Shown here piece by piece: positions 1-9,935 of a stretch of DNA of 64,000 bases. Within the stretch, counting starts at the first letter, position 1, and every line of letters starts with the position of its first letter. The DNA lies in contig CAVYON010000053.1 in the NCBI GenBank assembly GCA_963770035.1, positions 310,001-374,000 on the forward strand, read 5' to 3'. The DNA is from Roseiarcus sp963770035 (GTDB lineage Bacteria > Pseudomonadota > Alphaproteobacteria > Rhizobiales > Beijerinckiaceae). A model generated the notes under the pieces. It worked only from the letters and a program-made list of their open reading frames with translations. It made no database searches and had not been told where the DNA came from. The translations under genes and the position numbers were made by a program.

Positions 1-537
1 CCGTATTCGGTGTAGGGCATGCGGGTGAAGTCGAGCCGGTGCGCCGCCATCCAGGCCTCGAGGCTGCGGTGCGCGCTGGAGCCCTGGTAGAAGCAGACTG
101 ACTTGCCGGCGAGACCGGCAAGGCTCTTGACGCCCGAGTTCCTCGGGAACCATCGCCGCCGTCGAGACGAACACGATCGGCGGCCCGAGGACGGTCCGAC
201 TCCCAAGCCGCTGATCGAGAATTTCCGAGCCGCCGAGGAAGGCGAGGTCGTCCGCCCCGTCGCGGATGCGTTCGAAGGCCGTGTCGGAATCGTACGGATG
301 AAATTCGATCCGTCCTTCCGGCCCAAGCAGCGCGGCCCCGACCGCCCGGCAGAGGTCGAGGAAAAGGCCGGAGGCGCGGCCGGCGGAAGACTGGCCGAGG
401 AGCCCAGGACGCGAGACGCCGCCGCAGCGGATGACGCTGTCCGCCTTGATGCGATCCACGACCGGCCCGGCGCAGACGACCCAAGGCCGCGCGAACACAA
501 TCGCCAGCGCCGCGGCGGCCAGAAAGCGCCGGCTCAA
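1..537 (-). CDS. Amino-acid ABC transporter substrate-binding protein (AapJ-like), partial, one frame break
   Basis: The N-terminal part of a periplasmic family-3 solute-binding protein; the C-terminus lies beyond the window edge. A hydrophobic signal segment is followed by segments resembling general L-amino-acid binding proteins such as AapJ: VIRCGGVSRPG near residue 35, LFLDLCRAVGAALLG, and, after the break, KSLAGLAGKSVCFYQG. The start is the TTG at 537, which overlaps the stop of the upstream phosphoesterase (TTGA), so the two are probably translationally coupled. The frame breaks near 145-147 (a GGG run on the plus strand); removing one base restores continuity. Pairing with a phosphatase rather than a permease is unusual; the rest of a transporter could lie outside the window. 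Confidence 0.6.
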   Translation of the reverse strand, partial: MSRRFLAAAALAIVFARPWVVCAGPVVDRIKADSVIRCGGVSRPGLLGQSSAGRASGLFLDLCRAVGAALLGPEGRIEFHPYDSDTAFERIRDGADDLAFLGGSEILDQRLGSRTVLGPPIVFVSTAAMVPEELGRQEPCRSRRQVSLLLPGLQRAPQPRGLDGGAPARLHPHALHRIR

Positions 538-2650
538 TTGTAGTCCGGCAAGGTCGCGGGCAAGGAGTTGAACCCGTCAGGGATCACGTTGGGGATGTTC
601 TGGCGAACGTTTTCCGGTGTGACCCCGATCGCGGCGCAGCCCTTGCCGCCATAGTGCGGGAAGGTCTCGACAACGTCGCTCGGGATCAGCGCGAGCGAGG
701 CCGGCAGCGGCGGCAGGGCGCCGGTCACGCGCGCCTTGTCGAAGCCCGAAAGCAGGCTGTCGGCGATCGGCGACGGCGTGTCGCGCGGGCCGAGAAATTT
801 CTGCTCGAAGCCCTTGGGGGCGAAGGCGTTGAACCGCGGCGAATTGCCGTCCGCCAGCGCCTGCTTCTCGTCGGGCAGGCTCGAGAGCGGCGGCAGGCCG
901 AACAGCGCATTGATCGTCTCGATGACCGCGTTGTGATCGCCCTCGGCGTGCGACACCGCATGCGCCCGCGCATAGGGCGAAATCAGGATGAGGGGGATGC
1001 GGACGCCGCGCGCCAGCGGCAGGCCGTCGGGACCGTAGCTCAGGATGCGCGGCGGGACGTGATCGTAGAGGCCGTCCGACTCGTCGTAGGTGATGATGAT
1101 CGCGCTTTCTTCCCAAAGCTTCGGGTTGCCCGCAATCGCATTGATCGCGCGGGCGGCCATCGCCTCGGTCAACTGACTGTCGGAATAGGCCGGATGGTCG
1201 TCGTCTCCCGACTTGACCCTGGCGATCTTGGCAAGCTCGTCCGGCGTCAGGCCCTTCGGATCGGGATAATTCGGGTTCTGGATGACGGCGCTCTCTTTCG
1301 GGTAGTTGAGGTTGTAATAGCCGCCGCGGAGGGTGAACACCCCGCCGGTTTCCGGCAGCGCCCCGTTGGCGAGGTCGGCGAAGAAGTCGCCCTCGCCGCG
1401 CAGGTTCATCCGCTCGACCGAATTGTTGGCGATGTAGCCGAAATATTGCGCGCCGTTGTGGTGGCTGACATAGGCCTGGTGCGAGACGACGAGACCCGTG
1501 TCCGTCGGTTCGCGGTCGTAGCCGTTCTGGTACCAGCGCCAGTCGACCGGCGTCCGGCCGCCGGCTGCGATGGCGGGGATGTCCTTCTGGACGTCGGCCA
1601 AGTCGAAGCCCGGGTTGCGGTCCCATTGCGTGAAGAGATTGATCCAGCCGCCCATCATCGTCAGCGGCAATGAGGCGAAGGTCAGGTTCGAGGCGGTGTT
1701 GCGCCGGAGTCCAGTCCTCGTGCGGCGCCGTCGGCTGACGCCCGGCGACCGTGTCGTCGAACGCCGAGCCCCACCACGGTTGCGGATCATTGACCAGCGG
1801 CGGCCCCTGCGTCGTCGCCGAGCCGGTGTAGGTTATGCCGTTGATCGTGCCGGAGATGGCGCCGGTGAAGCCGGTCTCGGCCGGCTGGTTCGTCAGGCTC
1901 GGGTGTTTCACCCACTGCGTCTCGCCGGCCTGCCCGGCCAGAATCGCAATCGCGTTCGGTGTCGAAGGCGTGTCTTCGGTGGCGAAATTGTTGTCGAAGA
2001 TCGTGAAGCGGCTGGCGTAGCGCCAGAAGAACGGGATCGTGTCGCAGTCCATGTGCGCCATCACGAGGCGGGCGAACTGCGTCCCCATTTTTTCGCCCTT
2101 GTCGCCGAAGGCCGCGTATTTCCGGTACTCGACCTCGGCGAACCTGTCCATTTTGGCCCGCGGGACGCCGTCTTTCATCTCGACGTCGAGCTTGGCCGCG
2201 AGCCCTTTGTGCGAGTGGTCGGTCGAAGTCCTTGAACGAGGCGTTCTGAGCCGGGCCGACCAGGAACGGCTGGACCGTCACCGTCCGGCCGGTGACGCTA
2301 TCGACGTAGGTCTGAGTGAAGCCGGGCGTGTCGGCCGGCGCGCGTGGCTTTTCGCCGTCCGAATAGAGGCCGTCGACGCCGGGAAACGCGCCGTATTCGT
2401 GGTCGAACGAGCGGTTCTCGTTGAAGATGACGAAGACGTATTTGACCTTTTTGCGCAGCGCCGCGATGTCGTCGGCCGACCAGTCCGTCCCCGACCAGCG
2501 CGGATCGCTGTCGGCGACAAAAAACGGCGCGACATCCGTCTGCGGATCGGGCTGCGTCGTCACCAGCGGCCGGGAATCGGCGGCGAGCGCCGACTGAGCG
2601 AGGGTGGCGACGGCGACCAGCGCCGCCGCGCTGCAAAGGACGAATTTCAT
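534..2650 (-). CDS. Secreted phosphoesterase (AcpA/phospholipase C family), two frame breaks
   Basis: Exported phosphoesterase of the PF04185 family (acid phosphatase AcpA / phospholipase C type), which hydrolyses phosphate esters in the periplasm or outside the cell. A signal peptide (residues 1-23, ending SALAA) precedes the diagnostic FNENRSFDHEYGAFPG segment near residue 77, and the C-terminal part carries TYDESDGLYDHVPP and an SHAEGDHN stretch typical of the family metal/active site. The reading frame changes near 2215-2222 and again near 1697-1705, but each piece aligns to consecutive parts of one family protein of about 700 residues. No stop-rich decay is visible, so sequence errors are more likely than a pseudogene. 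It precedes and overlaps the binding-protein gene. Confidence 0.75.
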
Positions 2651-2969
2651 CGGAAAGCCCAGCGTTCCAGGTGTCTTTGCCGGCGAGGCTTACAAGCGGA
2701 CGCTGTCACAGTCGAGCGCGGCGGACTTGTGTACAGATGGCGAAGCGGCGCGAAATTTTCGCTTGGCGCTTTGTCAGTTTGGTCGGCGGACGGCCGGAGG
2801 CGAGCCGGAGCGAACGTTTGCGACGGCCCGTCAAGGGAAGGAATGCGCAAGTTGGGGTCATTCCCGAACGGCTTGGCGAACGGGTCAAATCGGCCTGTTT
2901 GCTGTCGTTCTTGCCGCAGCTACCTTGCGTTAATGGGAAATCGGTCGACGTCTGACTGTCTTCCTCGGC
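2651..2969. other. Intergenic region between phosphoesterase and RM gene
   Basis: Contains the upstream region of the phosphoesterase (which starts at 2650, minus strand) and the downstream end of the restriction-modification gene. I see no supportable gene, RNA or repeat here. Confidence 0.4.
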
Positions 2970-5900
2970 TTAAGTCTCCGGCGCTTCCGCCGAGGCTTCG
3001 CTCAGCGAACCGACGGCGCTGAGTGTGTCGCTATCGATCGTCGGCCCATCCACGATGCGAGTGAGCAGATCGGCCTGTCGCGGCTCCAGAGCGACCAGCC
3101 GGGTGAGCACGCGCAAAAGGGCGAGAAGTTCGGTCGTGTATTCGGCAGGCCAGACCGTTGGCTGAATCTCGCTTAGCTTTGAATGCGGGCGCCTGTCCCC
3201 CATCGGCGGCTTGGAACGGTTCTGGCGGCGATAGCTCCACCACTGGCTCAACACGTTCTTGCCCGATACTTCGTATGCCCACACCTCAGGGGAAACGTTG
3301 GCGATAAAACCCGCGCCAATCTTAAGCTTCCGCGAGACGGCGTCGTAATCCAACTCATTAGGCATGGCGGCCAAAGTGTCGGGCAGCGCACCGCCAGCCG
3401 GAATCGTCGGCTCATCATTATCGACACGCGGCGGTCCGGGCGGCCGGCCCTCGCTGAAACGCTCGCCAAAAGTGTGCAGCCAGACCACCTCACGGCCTAG
3501 CTCGACGGCTTCGTCGAACAGAGCGCGCTCGCGCGGTGATTGGAATGCGCAGGCCCGGCTGCTTCAGGTTGGCGTGAAATCGTTCAGTATAAGCCGGCGC
3601 GGCGGCGACGGCGGCGACATAGGCGAATAGGTCCGAACCGGTGACCGGACGACCGTAAGCGGTGGACAATTCAGTCAGCAGGGCAACAGGTATATTTGGC
3701 TCGGTCGCGGCTTTATCCGCCCAGAGCGGGAACACTCGGCCGCCGACGGCCATGGTAGTGGTGAAGATCGGGAATCAGCCCAGCTACCGTAAGTGCCGGA
3801 CCATTTGTCGGCGTTCGATCATGAGGGGCCGTAAGGTAAACCTGCTTTCCCGAGGCGACCTTCCACAGATTTGGGTTCGGTTGATTTATCAGGCGCGCGT
3901 CGGGAATAATCCACTGCCGATCAAACGACCGAAAAGTGTATCGAATTGGCGCAATGACTTCGGCCTTGTCGTTCGCCACCGAATAAGTGCGATTGGGTGA
4001 ACCAACAAGTTGCTCCTTGACGTCTTTGTCGATGTGCTTGTCACCGGGTTTCCCATCCCGCAGATGCGGATGGAAAAGTGTTGCTTTTGCTGCGTCGTTC
4101 GGCTCATCCCTTAACCGGTTCCATCGCCTCCCGAGGGATTCTGCGTCTGGAGCGATCACCCACGTGCGGCCGGTCATCACGCCCGAACCGTTGTATTTGA
4201 ACAAATCCTCGAGCGCCGGATAGCTGACCCAGACGGCCGCGCCGGCCGGCAGGAATGGCGCCCGCCACTCTGGCGGCGCCTCGACCCAAGCCCCGTCATC
4301 GATCGTAATGCCGGCCAATTCCTGAAATTTCAGTTCTCGGGAGCCCTCGGACAATTCCCGGAAGCGAACCGTGGCAGGCTGCTCGTTTATCTCTGCCGAT
4401 CGGCGAAGCGCCAACACAATGCAGACGGGCTGCTGCACAGCCTGAAAGATCCGGCTGCCGACGGGTGGCTGATGTCCTTCCGGCGTGCAATCCACCACGA
4501 AAATCTCATCCGCTTCCCGCCGCAAGTCGGCGCGCATCTTCTGAAAGCCGGGACCGTTCAAAAATCCCGCGACAGTGATGAAGCAAATGGCGCCTCTCCC
4601 CTCGGTCCATTTAACCTCGCTCTTGTCGGTCCCGCCGCGATACGGGTCGCCCCCGAACACCTTCCAGGCGGCCCAGCGCCAGAAATAGACATAGAGGTTA
4701 CGCAGGTGCTTGGCGTGAGCGCCGACGCCCCATTCGTGCGGCGGCTGCCAATCGTCGAGTGGGGCGCGTAGCCCAGGGCCGCGATCCTCGACCCAGCCAC
4801 CCATTCCTTTCGCCTTCTCCTTATAGGGCGGATTGCCGACGACTACGGTGATCGTCTCTTTGCGCTTGATGGCGTTGGCGGCTATTCGGGACTGCGCAAG
4901 GCCCGCAAGCGAAGTCGGTATCCATGCCGTGTCTTCGTCCGGGTCGGCCAATGTGTCGGCCACAAAGAGCCTCAGGTGCGAGGCGTCGGCGAGCGGCTTC
5001 ATTTTTTTGCCGTTGCCGACAGAGGCGGTCGTGGTCAAATCGACGATTTCGGCGAATAGACGAAGCTGCGCGACGGCAAACGGACCAAATTGGATCTCGA
5101 ATCCGACCAGCCGCTTCAGCGCCGCCACAATTGCGGCGGGCCTCGCGTCTACGCCCTCATCGACCTCGACCGTTTTGGCGATGCGCCTCAACACGCCGAG
5201 GAGAAACGTGCCGGTTCCAGCAGCAGGGTCGGCCAAGGTAATGTCGCTCGCCGCGAGACCGCGATAAAGCCCGAACCGCGCGGGTGACCGAAGGACCTGA
5301 TCGACAAGGGTGACCATCGCCGAGACGACCTCGGGCGGCGTGTAGTAGGATCCGGTCTTCTTGCGAAGTGCCGGGTCGTATTGTTGCAAGAACAATTCGT
5401 AGAAATAGAGCCACGCTTCCGGATCGTCCTTGCTGATCGCGTGCCAGTTCACCTTGCCCAGCACGCGAGCGAGCGTGCGCAGGGAGGTCGCGAGCGGGTG
5501 CCCTCCGTCCGGCTCCTCTGTGAAAAGCGCCAGGGCGGATCCGATCAGAGTGTTGGTATGGCGAAGCGCCTTCGCGGCGGGTTCGATGTTCTCGGTCAGC
5601 GGAATGTCGCGCGCTCGCGCCATGAGAAGGCCGAAGGTCACAGCCTGAGCATAGCCGTCAGCGAACTCCTTGCTGTCCGCCTCAGGAAACAGGAGCTTGC
5701 CCCAATCGGCCTTCAGGCTTGTCAGGCGAGGCTCGTTGCGCGCGAGTTGCTCCACGACCTGCTCGCGCAGGAGGCGGCAAAGGCGGGCCGCGGTTTCCGC
5801 GAGTTGCCGCGGTTTCGTGGGCTCGATAGGACTCCAGTCGTAGAACGTGGAGAAAAGATCGAGCAGCGCGTTTCCCGCTGTCAGCGCCTTTCCGGCGGTC

Positions 5901-6328
5901 CGGATATCTCCCAGCATGGAGACAGACGAAACTCGTCTTCCATCACGCCATAGAGTGAAGCCGTTACCGTCGGTGTATAGAATGTTCGGCAGCGACTTCA
6001 ACTTTTCCCACTGGAGGCGGTCGGCTGATTTGGCCGGAAACGCGGTAGGGTCCGAGCCCTTTCCGGGAGCCTTGACCTCGATGAAGCCGATCAACCCGTC
6101 CCGAGTCACAGCGTAGTCAGGCCGCGTCATGAGATCGGGTAGTCGGACTTCGCCGATCGCTTTGATTCCCTCGCCGGCTTTCCCGATCAGCGCGTTGATA
6201 TCGGCGATCAGGTTTTCTAGCGGACCGCGAAGCTGGTCCTCAGGTTCGCCAGTCGCCGAGGGATCGTTGAGCTTCGCCAGAACGTCGGCGCCAAAGCGCG
6301 CGACCGCGTTCTCAAGGGTCTTTGTCAT
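2970..6328 (-). CDS. Single-chain restriction-modification enzyme (type IIG / type ISP-like), two frame breaks
   Basis: Large DNA methyltransferase-endonuclease. Residues 60-90 hold a PD-(D/E)XK nuclease core (RPDYAV, then GFIEVKAPGK). Residues 300-330 (LYFYELFLQQYDP, TGSYYTPPEVV) are typical of type ISP/IIG enzymes. Methyltransferase motif I is DPAAGTGTF (367-375) and motif IV is NPPY (499-502), indicating N6-adenine methylation. The remaining C-terminal part resembles a target-recognition region. No DEAD/SNF2 helicase motifs are visible between nuclease and methyltransferase, unlike LlaGI, which favours a type IIG-like organisation. The frame changes near 3752-3760 and near 3530; with both restored the chain is about 1,115 residues. 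No separate specificity subunit or methylase is adjacent. If the breaks are real, the enzyme loses its specificity domain. Confidence 0.8.
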
Positions 6329-6434
6329 TTTCAGTATACGACTCAGGGTCCGTTAGTCACTTTTCTGTGCGTACACGGTCGCGCGATGCAATTCGAGCCT
6401 TCCTTTGTCGCAGTGAGCCGGGCATGAACTGCTG

Positions 6435-6683
6435 ATGTCCCAGCTCGAATTATTCGCGCCCCCCGCTCAAAAAAAAGCCGAAATGCCGACGGCCGATAGC
6501 GTGCGCCCAAGGCTTGAGGCGGTGCTTCAACAGTTGCGGGACGGGTCGGCCTTACGTTGGTCCAAGGCGGAACGCAGGCGTTGGTTGGTCGTGTTCCCGC
6601 AGATGTGCGAGTGGTTGCCGGAGCCTGAGCGCGACCTCAAGCGTGCTGAGTTTCTTCGCTTGTCGGGTCCGGGCGAACTTTAG
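6435..6683 (+). CDS. Small conserved hypothetical protein (LFAPP-type)
   Basis: 82-residue protein beginning MSQLELFAPP and carrying RPRLEAVLQQLRDG and WLVVFPQMCEWLPEPE. This pattern (short Pro-rich start, then a helical region ending in FPQM..WLP) resembles a small family common in Hyphomicrobiales; its function is unknown. It starts at the ATG at 6435 and is divergent from the restriction-modification gene 106 bp away, so the intervening AT-richer segment (6330-6430) should hold both promoters. A role linked to the RM gene is possible but unsupported. Confidence 0.7.
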   Translation: MSQLELFAPPAQKKAEMPTADSVRPRLEAVLQQLRDGSALRWSKAERRRWLVVFPQMCEWLPEPERDLKRAEFLRLSGPGEL

Positions 6684-7089
6684 GCTCAGCTTCGACAAGC
6701 TGCCGGTACGACCGCTTGCCCTCCCGCTTGCGACGCTCGCGATCACGATCCGCTACGACCGCTCTACGTCGATTCCGACCATTCCCGGGCGCCTTGGGAG
6801 ACCCGCTCTCCGCCCGCTCACGCCGTTCCCGGTCGGGAGCTGCGGGTCTGGCTTGCGCCCCATCGCTATGCGAGCGAGGCGATTTTGCTCTTCGTCGCGC
6901 CCCTTCGCCGCCGTCCTCGCGCGCCCGAGGAGCCTCGCCATGCCGCGACGCGGACGCCCCGTTTTCGGTCCTCGATGACAAGGCCATCGCCGCCGCGCCG
7001 CTTCGGCGCGACCCCTACGCTTTCGTCGATCAGGCGATGCCGCTGTCGGTCTCCGCCGAAACCGGGGCCGCTGGCGGGCAGGTCCGCCT
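6684..7089. other. Gene-poor region with a possible oxygenase fragment
   Basis: No supportable complete gene. Long open frames exist on both strands, but they are Arg/Pro/Ser-rich and look like high-GC artefacts. A plus-strand stretch near 6958-7030 reads LDDKAIAAAPLRRDPYAFV, reminiscent of the N-terminus of some alphaproteobacterial 2-oxoglutarate/Fe(II) oxygenases, but nothing downstream continues the domain, so at most it is a remnant. Confidence 0.25.
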
Positions 7090-7353
7090 TCACTGGCAGA
7101 TTTCGACCAGCCGCCACGCGCCTCTCACATGTTGGCGAAACTCGTAGCAACCGAGTTTTGGCGGCAGGAAGGGCCACGCCCAGGGCGGCCCGGGCCAGGG
7201 ATTGCCGCTGGAGTCGGAAAAGCCCTGCGCAACGACCCAGGCCGCATGGGCAGGCGGACCGCTGACGGGCCAGGTCTCGCCGGCGGAGCCCGGTTGCGAA
7301 AGAGCGGCGAGCCCGAGCGCGGCCGCCGCAAGCGGGACGGGAGCTTTCGTCAT
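7090..7353 (-). CDS. Small secreted hypothetical protein
   Basis: 87-residue protein with an N-terminal signal peptide (MTKAPVPLAAAALGLAALS, ending near QPGSAG) and a Trp/Pro-rich mature part with two cysteines near the end. The start at 7353 is chosen because a strong Shine-Dalgarno sequence, GAGAGGAGA, lies 8 bases upstream; longer frames upstream lack one. No recognised family. Probably periplasmic. It is the only gene in this stretch supported by both an export signal and a ribosome binding site. Confidence 0.5.
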   Translation of the reverse strand: MTKAPVPLAAAALGLAALSQPGSAGETWPVSGPPAHAAWVVAQGFSDSSGNPWPGPPWAWPFLPPKLGCYEFRQHVRGAWRLVEICQ

Positions 7354-7757
7354 GTCCAGATCTCCTCTCGAACCTGGCGTTCCCTGAAACGCCAGGCGTT
7401 TTGGCGATCCCCGGCGCCTCGCGGAGCCGGCCGGCGGAACCATCGCAGGCTGCGTGAACACCGCGAGGCCGTGTCCGACCGTGATCAACCAGGGCAAGGT
7501 TATCGCACATCCAGGGTGGATATAGGCAAGACCTACCTGCGCCCCCGTCTCGCGCCGTGAAGCGGTCCCGGACTTGCGCGAAGCGCGCCGTCATGGCCTC
7601 GGGTCGGCCTCCGAGTTGAGGGCCGGGAGGCTTGCGTCGCCCTCTGAAAATAACGATCGATGTTAACTAGTTTTCTGAAAATAGCAATTTTTTGTTGCTC
7701 TCCGGGCTGGCGCGGTTTACTTTTGTTCATACGCCAACACAAAGAGAGACCACCGCC
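7354..7757. other. Intergenic region with AT-rich promoter-like segment
   Basis: The divergent spacer between the small secreted protein (minus) and the HTH protein (plus). The part at about 7645-7700 is clearly AT-richer than the surroundings (it includes GTTAACTAG and a T6 run) and probably holds the promoter of the HTH gene. No gene is supported here. Confidence 0.35.
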
Positions 7758-8723
7758 TTGTCCAGCCGTCCCGACGCCGCGGCGACAGCCGCCGCCTGCA
7801 GCCCATTGCCGCAACCCCGCGCCGCGCGGCTCGCCAAGTTCAAGCGCGAGCAGCGCATCGTCGAGTATCTCAACCGCGGCGTGTCGATCGCCGAGATCGC
7901 GGCTCAGGTCGGGGTCGGCGAGAAGCGGATGCGGGCGATCATTCGGGACATCCTCGCCCGCCGCATGCCGCAGCCGCCCATGGAATTTGTCGCAATCCAG
8001 ATGAGCCGCCTCAACGAGGCGCTGCTGGTCGCCTTCAGCGCCATGTCGCCATCAAACCTCAAGGCGGTCGACCAGGTGGTGAAGATCGTGCGCGAACTCG
8101 ACCGCTACGCCGGCGCCTGCGCCGCCGAATGGGCGCGGCCGGACGCCTCGCGCCTCGATGCGCCGGCTGAAGAGGACGCAGCGTTCGCGAGGGCGTGGCT
8201 CTGCGGCGCCGAGCCGGCGCTGCAGGAGTCCGAGGCCGATCCCGATCGCCTTGGCCCCGAGCGCCCGGAAAATCTCGCGCAACGCTCTGAAACCATTAAA
8301 TCCGCGCCCGGAAATGGGGCTGTTTCCGCTGCCTCTGACGGCCCCCCGGACGCGGAAGCCGCCCCCCTCATCCTGAGCCTGTCAAAGGACAGCCTGAGCC
8401 CGTCGAACGACGCTCCGGTGAACGCGGAGGCGCCCGCTCCGGCGAGCGACGAACGCCCGGAAAATCCGGCGCAAGCCCCTGGAAACATTGAATCCGCGCC
8501 CGGAAACGGGACCGGCCCAAACGGCTTCGGCCGGTCGGGCCCCGACGCGGCGCCTCGCGCGAAGGCCGGGGCGGCCGCCGCCCGGGCGGGCGACGAGCGC
8601 CCGGAAAACCCGGCGCAAGATCTTGAAAAGATTGAATCCGCGCCCGGCTTTCGCAACTCCGCCGAGCGCCCCGCCATCACCCCATGGGTCTCCCTGCCGC
8701 CTGGCCTGAGGCGCGCCGCCTGA
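7758..8723 (+). CDS. HTH protein with low-complexity repeat tail (paralogue A)
   Basis: About 321 residues from the TTG at 7758 (AGAGAG ribosome site just upstream; its paralogue starts at the homologous position). Residues about 20-120 form a conserved helical domain: RAARLAKFKREQRIV, YLNRGVSIAEIAAQVGVGEKRMR (a resolvase-like helix-turn-helix), then ILARRMPQPP and LKAVDQVVKIVRELDRY. This part is about 80 percent identical to the protein at 46067-47386. The remaining 200 residues are Ala/Pro/Glu-rich, disordered-looking, and contain three copies of a repeat around ERPENPAQ...IESAPGNG plus a translated intergenic-type repeat. Probable DNA-binding protein; target unknown. The conserved head and variable repeat-built tail suggest only the head is under selection. 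Confidence 0.7.
   Translation: MSSRPDAAATAAACSPLPQPRAARLAKFKREQRIVEYLNRGVSIAEIAAQVGVGEKRMRAIIRDILARRMPQPPMEFVAIQMSRLNEALLVAFSAMSPSNLKAVDQVVKIVRELDRYAGACAAEWARPDASRLDAPAEEDAAFARAWLCGAEPALQESEADPDRLGPERPENLAQRSETIKSAPGNGAVSAASDGPPDAEAAPLILSLSKDSLSPSNDAPVNAEAPAPASDERPENPAQAPGNIESAPGNGTGPNGFGRSGPDAAPRAKAGAAAARAGDERPENPAQDLEKIESAPGFRNSAERPAITPWVSLPPGLRRAA
8259..8648 (+). repeat. Three in-frame ~57-bp repeats inside HTH paralogue A
   Basis: Copies at about 8259-8316, 8450-8510 and 8593-8648. Each begins and ends with CGCCCGG (followed by AAA in most) about 43 bases apart, with a variable middle containing GCGCAA and ATTRAATCC. All three keep the same reading frame (ERPENxAQ...IxSAPG). Two diverged copies lie in the paralogue at about 46728-46787 and 47200-47260. 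This looks like a mobile or slippage-amplified element tolerated in a disordered protein tail. Confidence 0.6.
8367..8411 (+). repeat. Translated interspersed repeat encoding LSLSKD
   Basis: CTCATCCTGAGCCTGTC-AAAGGAC at 8367-8390, followed by a partial second unit AGCCTGAGCCCGTCGAACGAC-like at 8391-8411. The core matches a short interspersed repeat widespread in alphaproteobacterial genomes (usually written TCATCCTGAGCTTGTCGAAGGA). Here it is inside a coding frame and adds LILSLSKD to the protein. Confidence 0.55.
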
Positions 8724-8804
8724 CGACGACCGGGCACGCCCACGCTGGCGTTGCCGGCCGGGTCGGACCCTGTTTGCGGCGGGACGGGCCAGCCTCCGTC
8801 CGGC

Positions 8805-9935
8805 TCAGATCACGTAGGATTTCAGCGGCGGAAAGCCGTTGAAGCCGACCGACGAATAGGTCGTCGTATAGGCGCCCGTCCCCTCGATCAGCACCTTCGC
8901 GCCGATCTCGAGCGTGATTGGCAAAAGGTAGGGCTCCTTCTCGTAGAGCACGTCGACCGAGTCGCAACTCGGACCGGCGAGCACGCAGGGGCCGAGCGCA
9001 TCCTCGTCGTAGTCGGTGCGGATCGGATAGCGGATCATCTCGTCCATCGTCTCGGCGAGGCCGTTGAATTTGCCAATGTCGAGGTAGACCCAGCGCAGGC
9101 GATCCTCCTCCGACTTGCGGGAGATCAGCACCACCTCCGCCTCGATGATCCCGGCGGCGCCGACCATGCCCCTGCCCGGCTCGATGATCGTCTCCGGAAT
9201 GCGGTTGCCGAAATGGCGGCGAAGCGCCCGGAAGATCGTCTGCCCGTAGGCGCGCACCGGCGGCACAGACTTCAGATAGCGCGTCGGGAAACCGCCGCCG
9301 AGGTTGAGCATGGAGAGCTGGATCCCGCGCTCCGCAAGCTCGCGGAAGACTGCGGCCGAAACTTTCAGCGCACGGTCCCACATGCGCGGATTGCGCTGCT
9401 GCGAGCCGACGTGGAACGACAGCCCGTGCGCGACGAGGCCGAGCGCATGGGCGCGCTCGAGCACGCTCAACGCCATCTCCGGCGCGCAGCCGAACTTGCG
9501 CGACAGCGGCCACTCGGCGCCCGCCCCATCGCACAGGATTCGGCAGAACACTTTTGCGCCCGGCGCAGCGCGCGCGACCTTCTCGACCTCCGCCTCGCAA
9601 TCGACCGCGAAGATGCGGACGCCGAGCGCATAGGCGCGCCCGATGTCCCTTTCCTTCTTGATCGTGTTGCCGAAGCTGACCCGATCCGACGGCGCGCCGG
9701 CGGCGAGCGCGAGTTCGATCTCGGCGATCGAGGCCGTGTCGAAGCACGAGCCGAGATCGGCGAGCAGGCTCAGGATCTCGGGCGCCGGATTGGCCTTGAC
9801 CGCGTAGAACACCCGCGTGTCCGGCAGCGCCTTGGCGAAGCCGAGATAATTGTCGCGCACGACGTCGAGATCGACGACGAGGCGCGGTCCGTCCTCGCGG
9901 GTTGCGGCGAGGAATTCCTTGATGCGATCCGTCAT
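8805..9935 (-). CDS. odc: Ornithine/lysine decarboxylase, alanine-racemase fold (group IV)
   Basis: 376-residue PLP-dependent decarboxylase that makes putrescine from ornithine (possibly also cadaverine from lysine) in the cytoplasm. PLP lysine K48 sits in FYAVKANP. Other family marks are HVGSQ, LNLGGGFP (phosphate-binding glycines), EPGRGMVG, and the substrate-binding AGPSCDSVD with the active-site cysteine contributed across the dimer. The start at ATG 9935 gives the usual length for the alphaproteobacterial enzyme; an upstream Arg-rich extension in the same frame has no family resemblance. It is a single gene preceded by over 600 bp without a gene, which probably carries a regulatory leader RNA. 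Confidence 0.9.
   Translation of the reverse strand: MTDRIKEFLAATREDGPRLVVDLDVVRDNYLGFAKALPDTRVFYAVKANPAPEILSLLADLGSCFDTASIAEIELALAAGAPSDRVSFGNTIKKERDIGRAYALGVRIFAVDCEAEVEKVARAAPGAKVFCRILCDGAGAEWPLSRKFGCAPEMALSVLERAHALGLVAHGLSFHVGSQQRNPRMWDRALKVSAAVFRELAERGIQLSMLNLGGGFPTRYLKSVPPVRAYGQTIFRALRRHFGNRIPETIIEPGRGMVGAAGIIEAEVVLISRKSEEDRLRWVYLDIGKFNGLAETMDEMIRYPIRTDYDEDALGPCVLAGPSCDSVDVLYEKEPYLLPITLEIGAKVLIEGTGAYTTTYSSVGFNGFPPLKSYVI

Noticed and set aside
654..1673. Long plus-strand open frames opposite the phosphoesterase
   Set aside because: Arg/Gly-rich composition, no ribosome site and no family resemblance; they are high-GC shadows of the minus-strand gene.
7090..7497. Longer form of the small secreted protein
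   Set aside because: The upstream extension lacks a ribosome site and would bury the signal peptide; the internal ATG at 7353 has a strong one.
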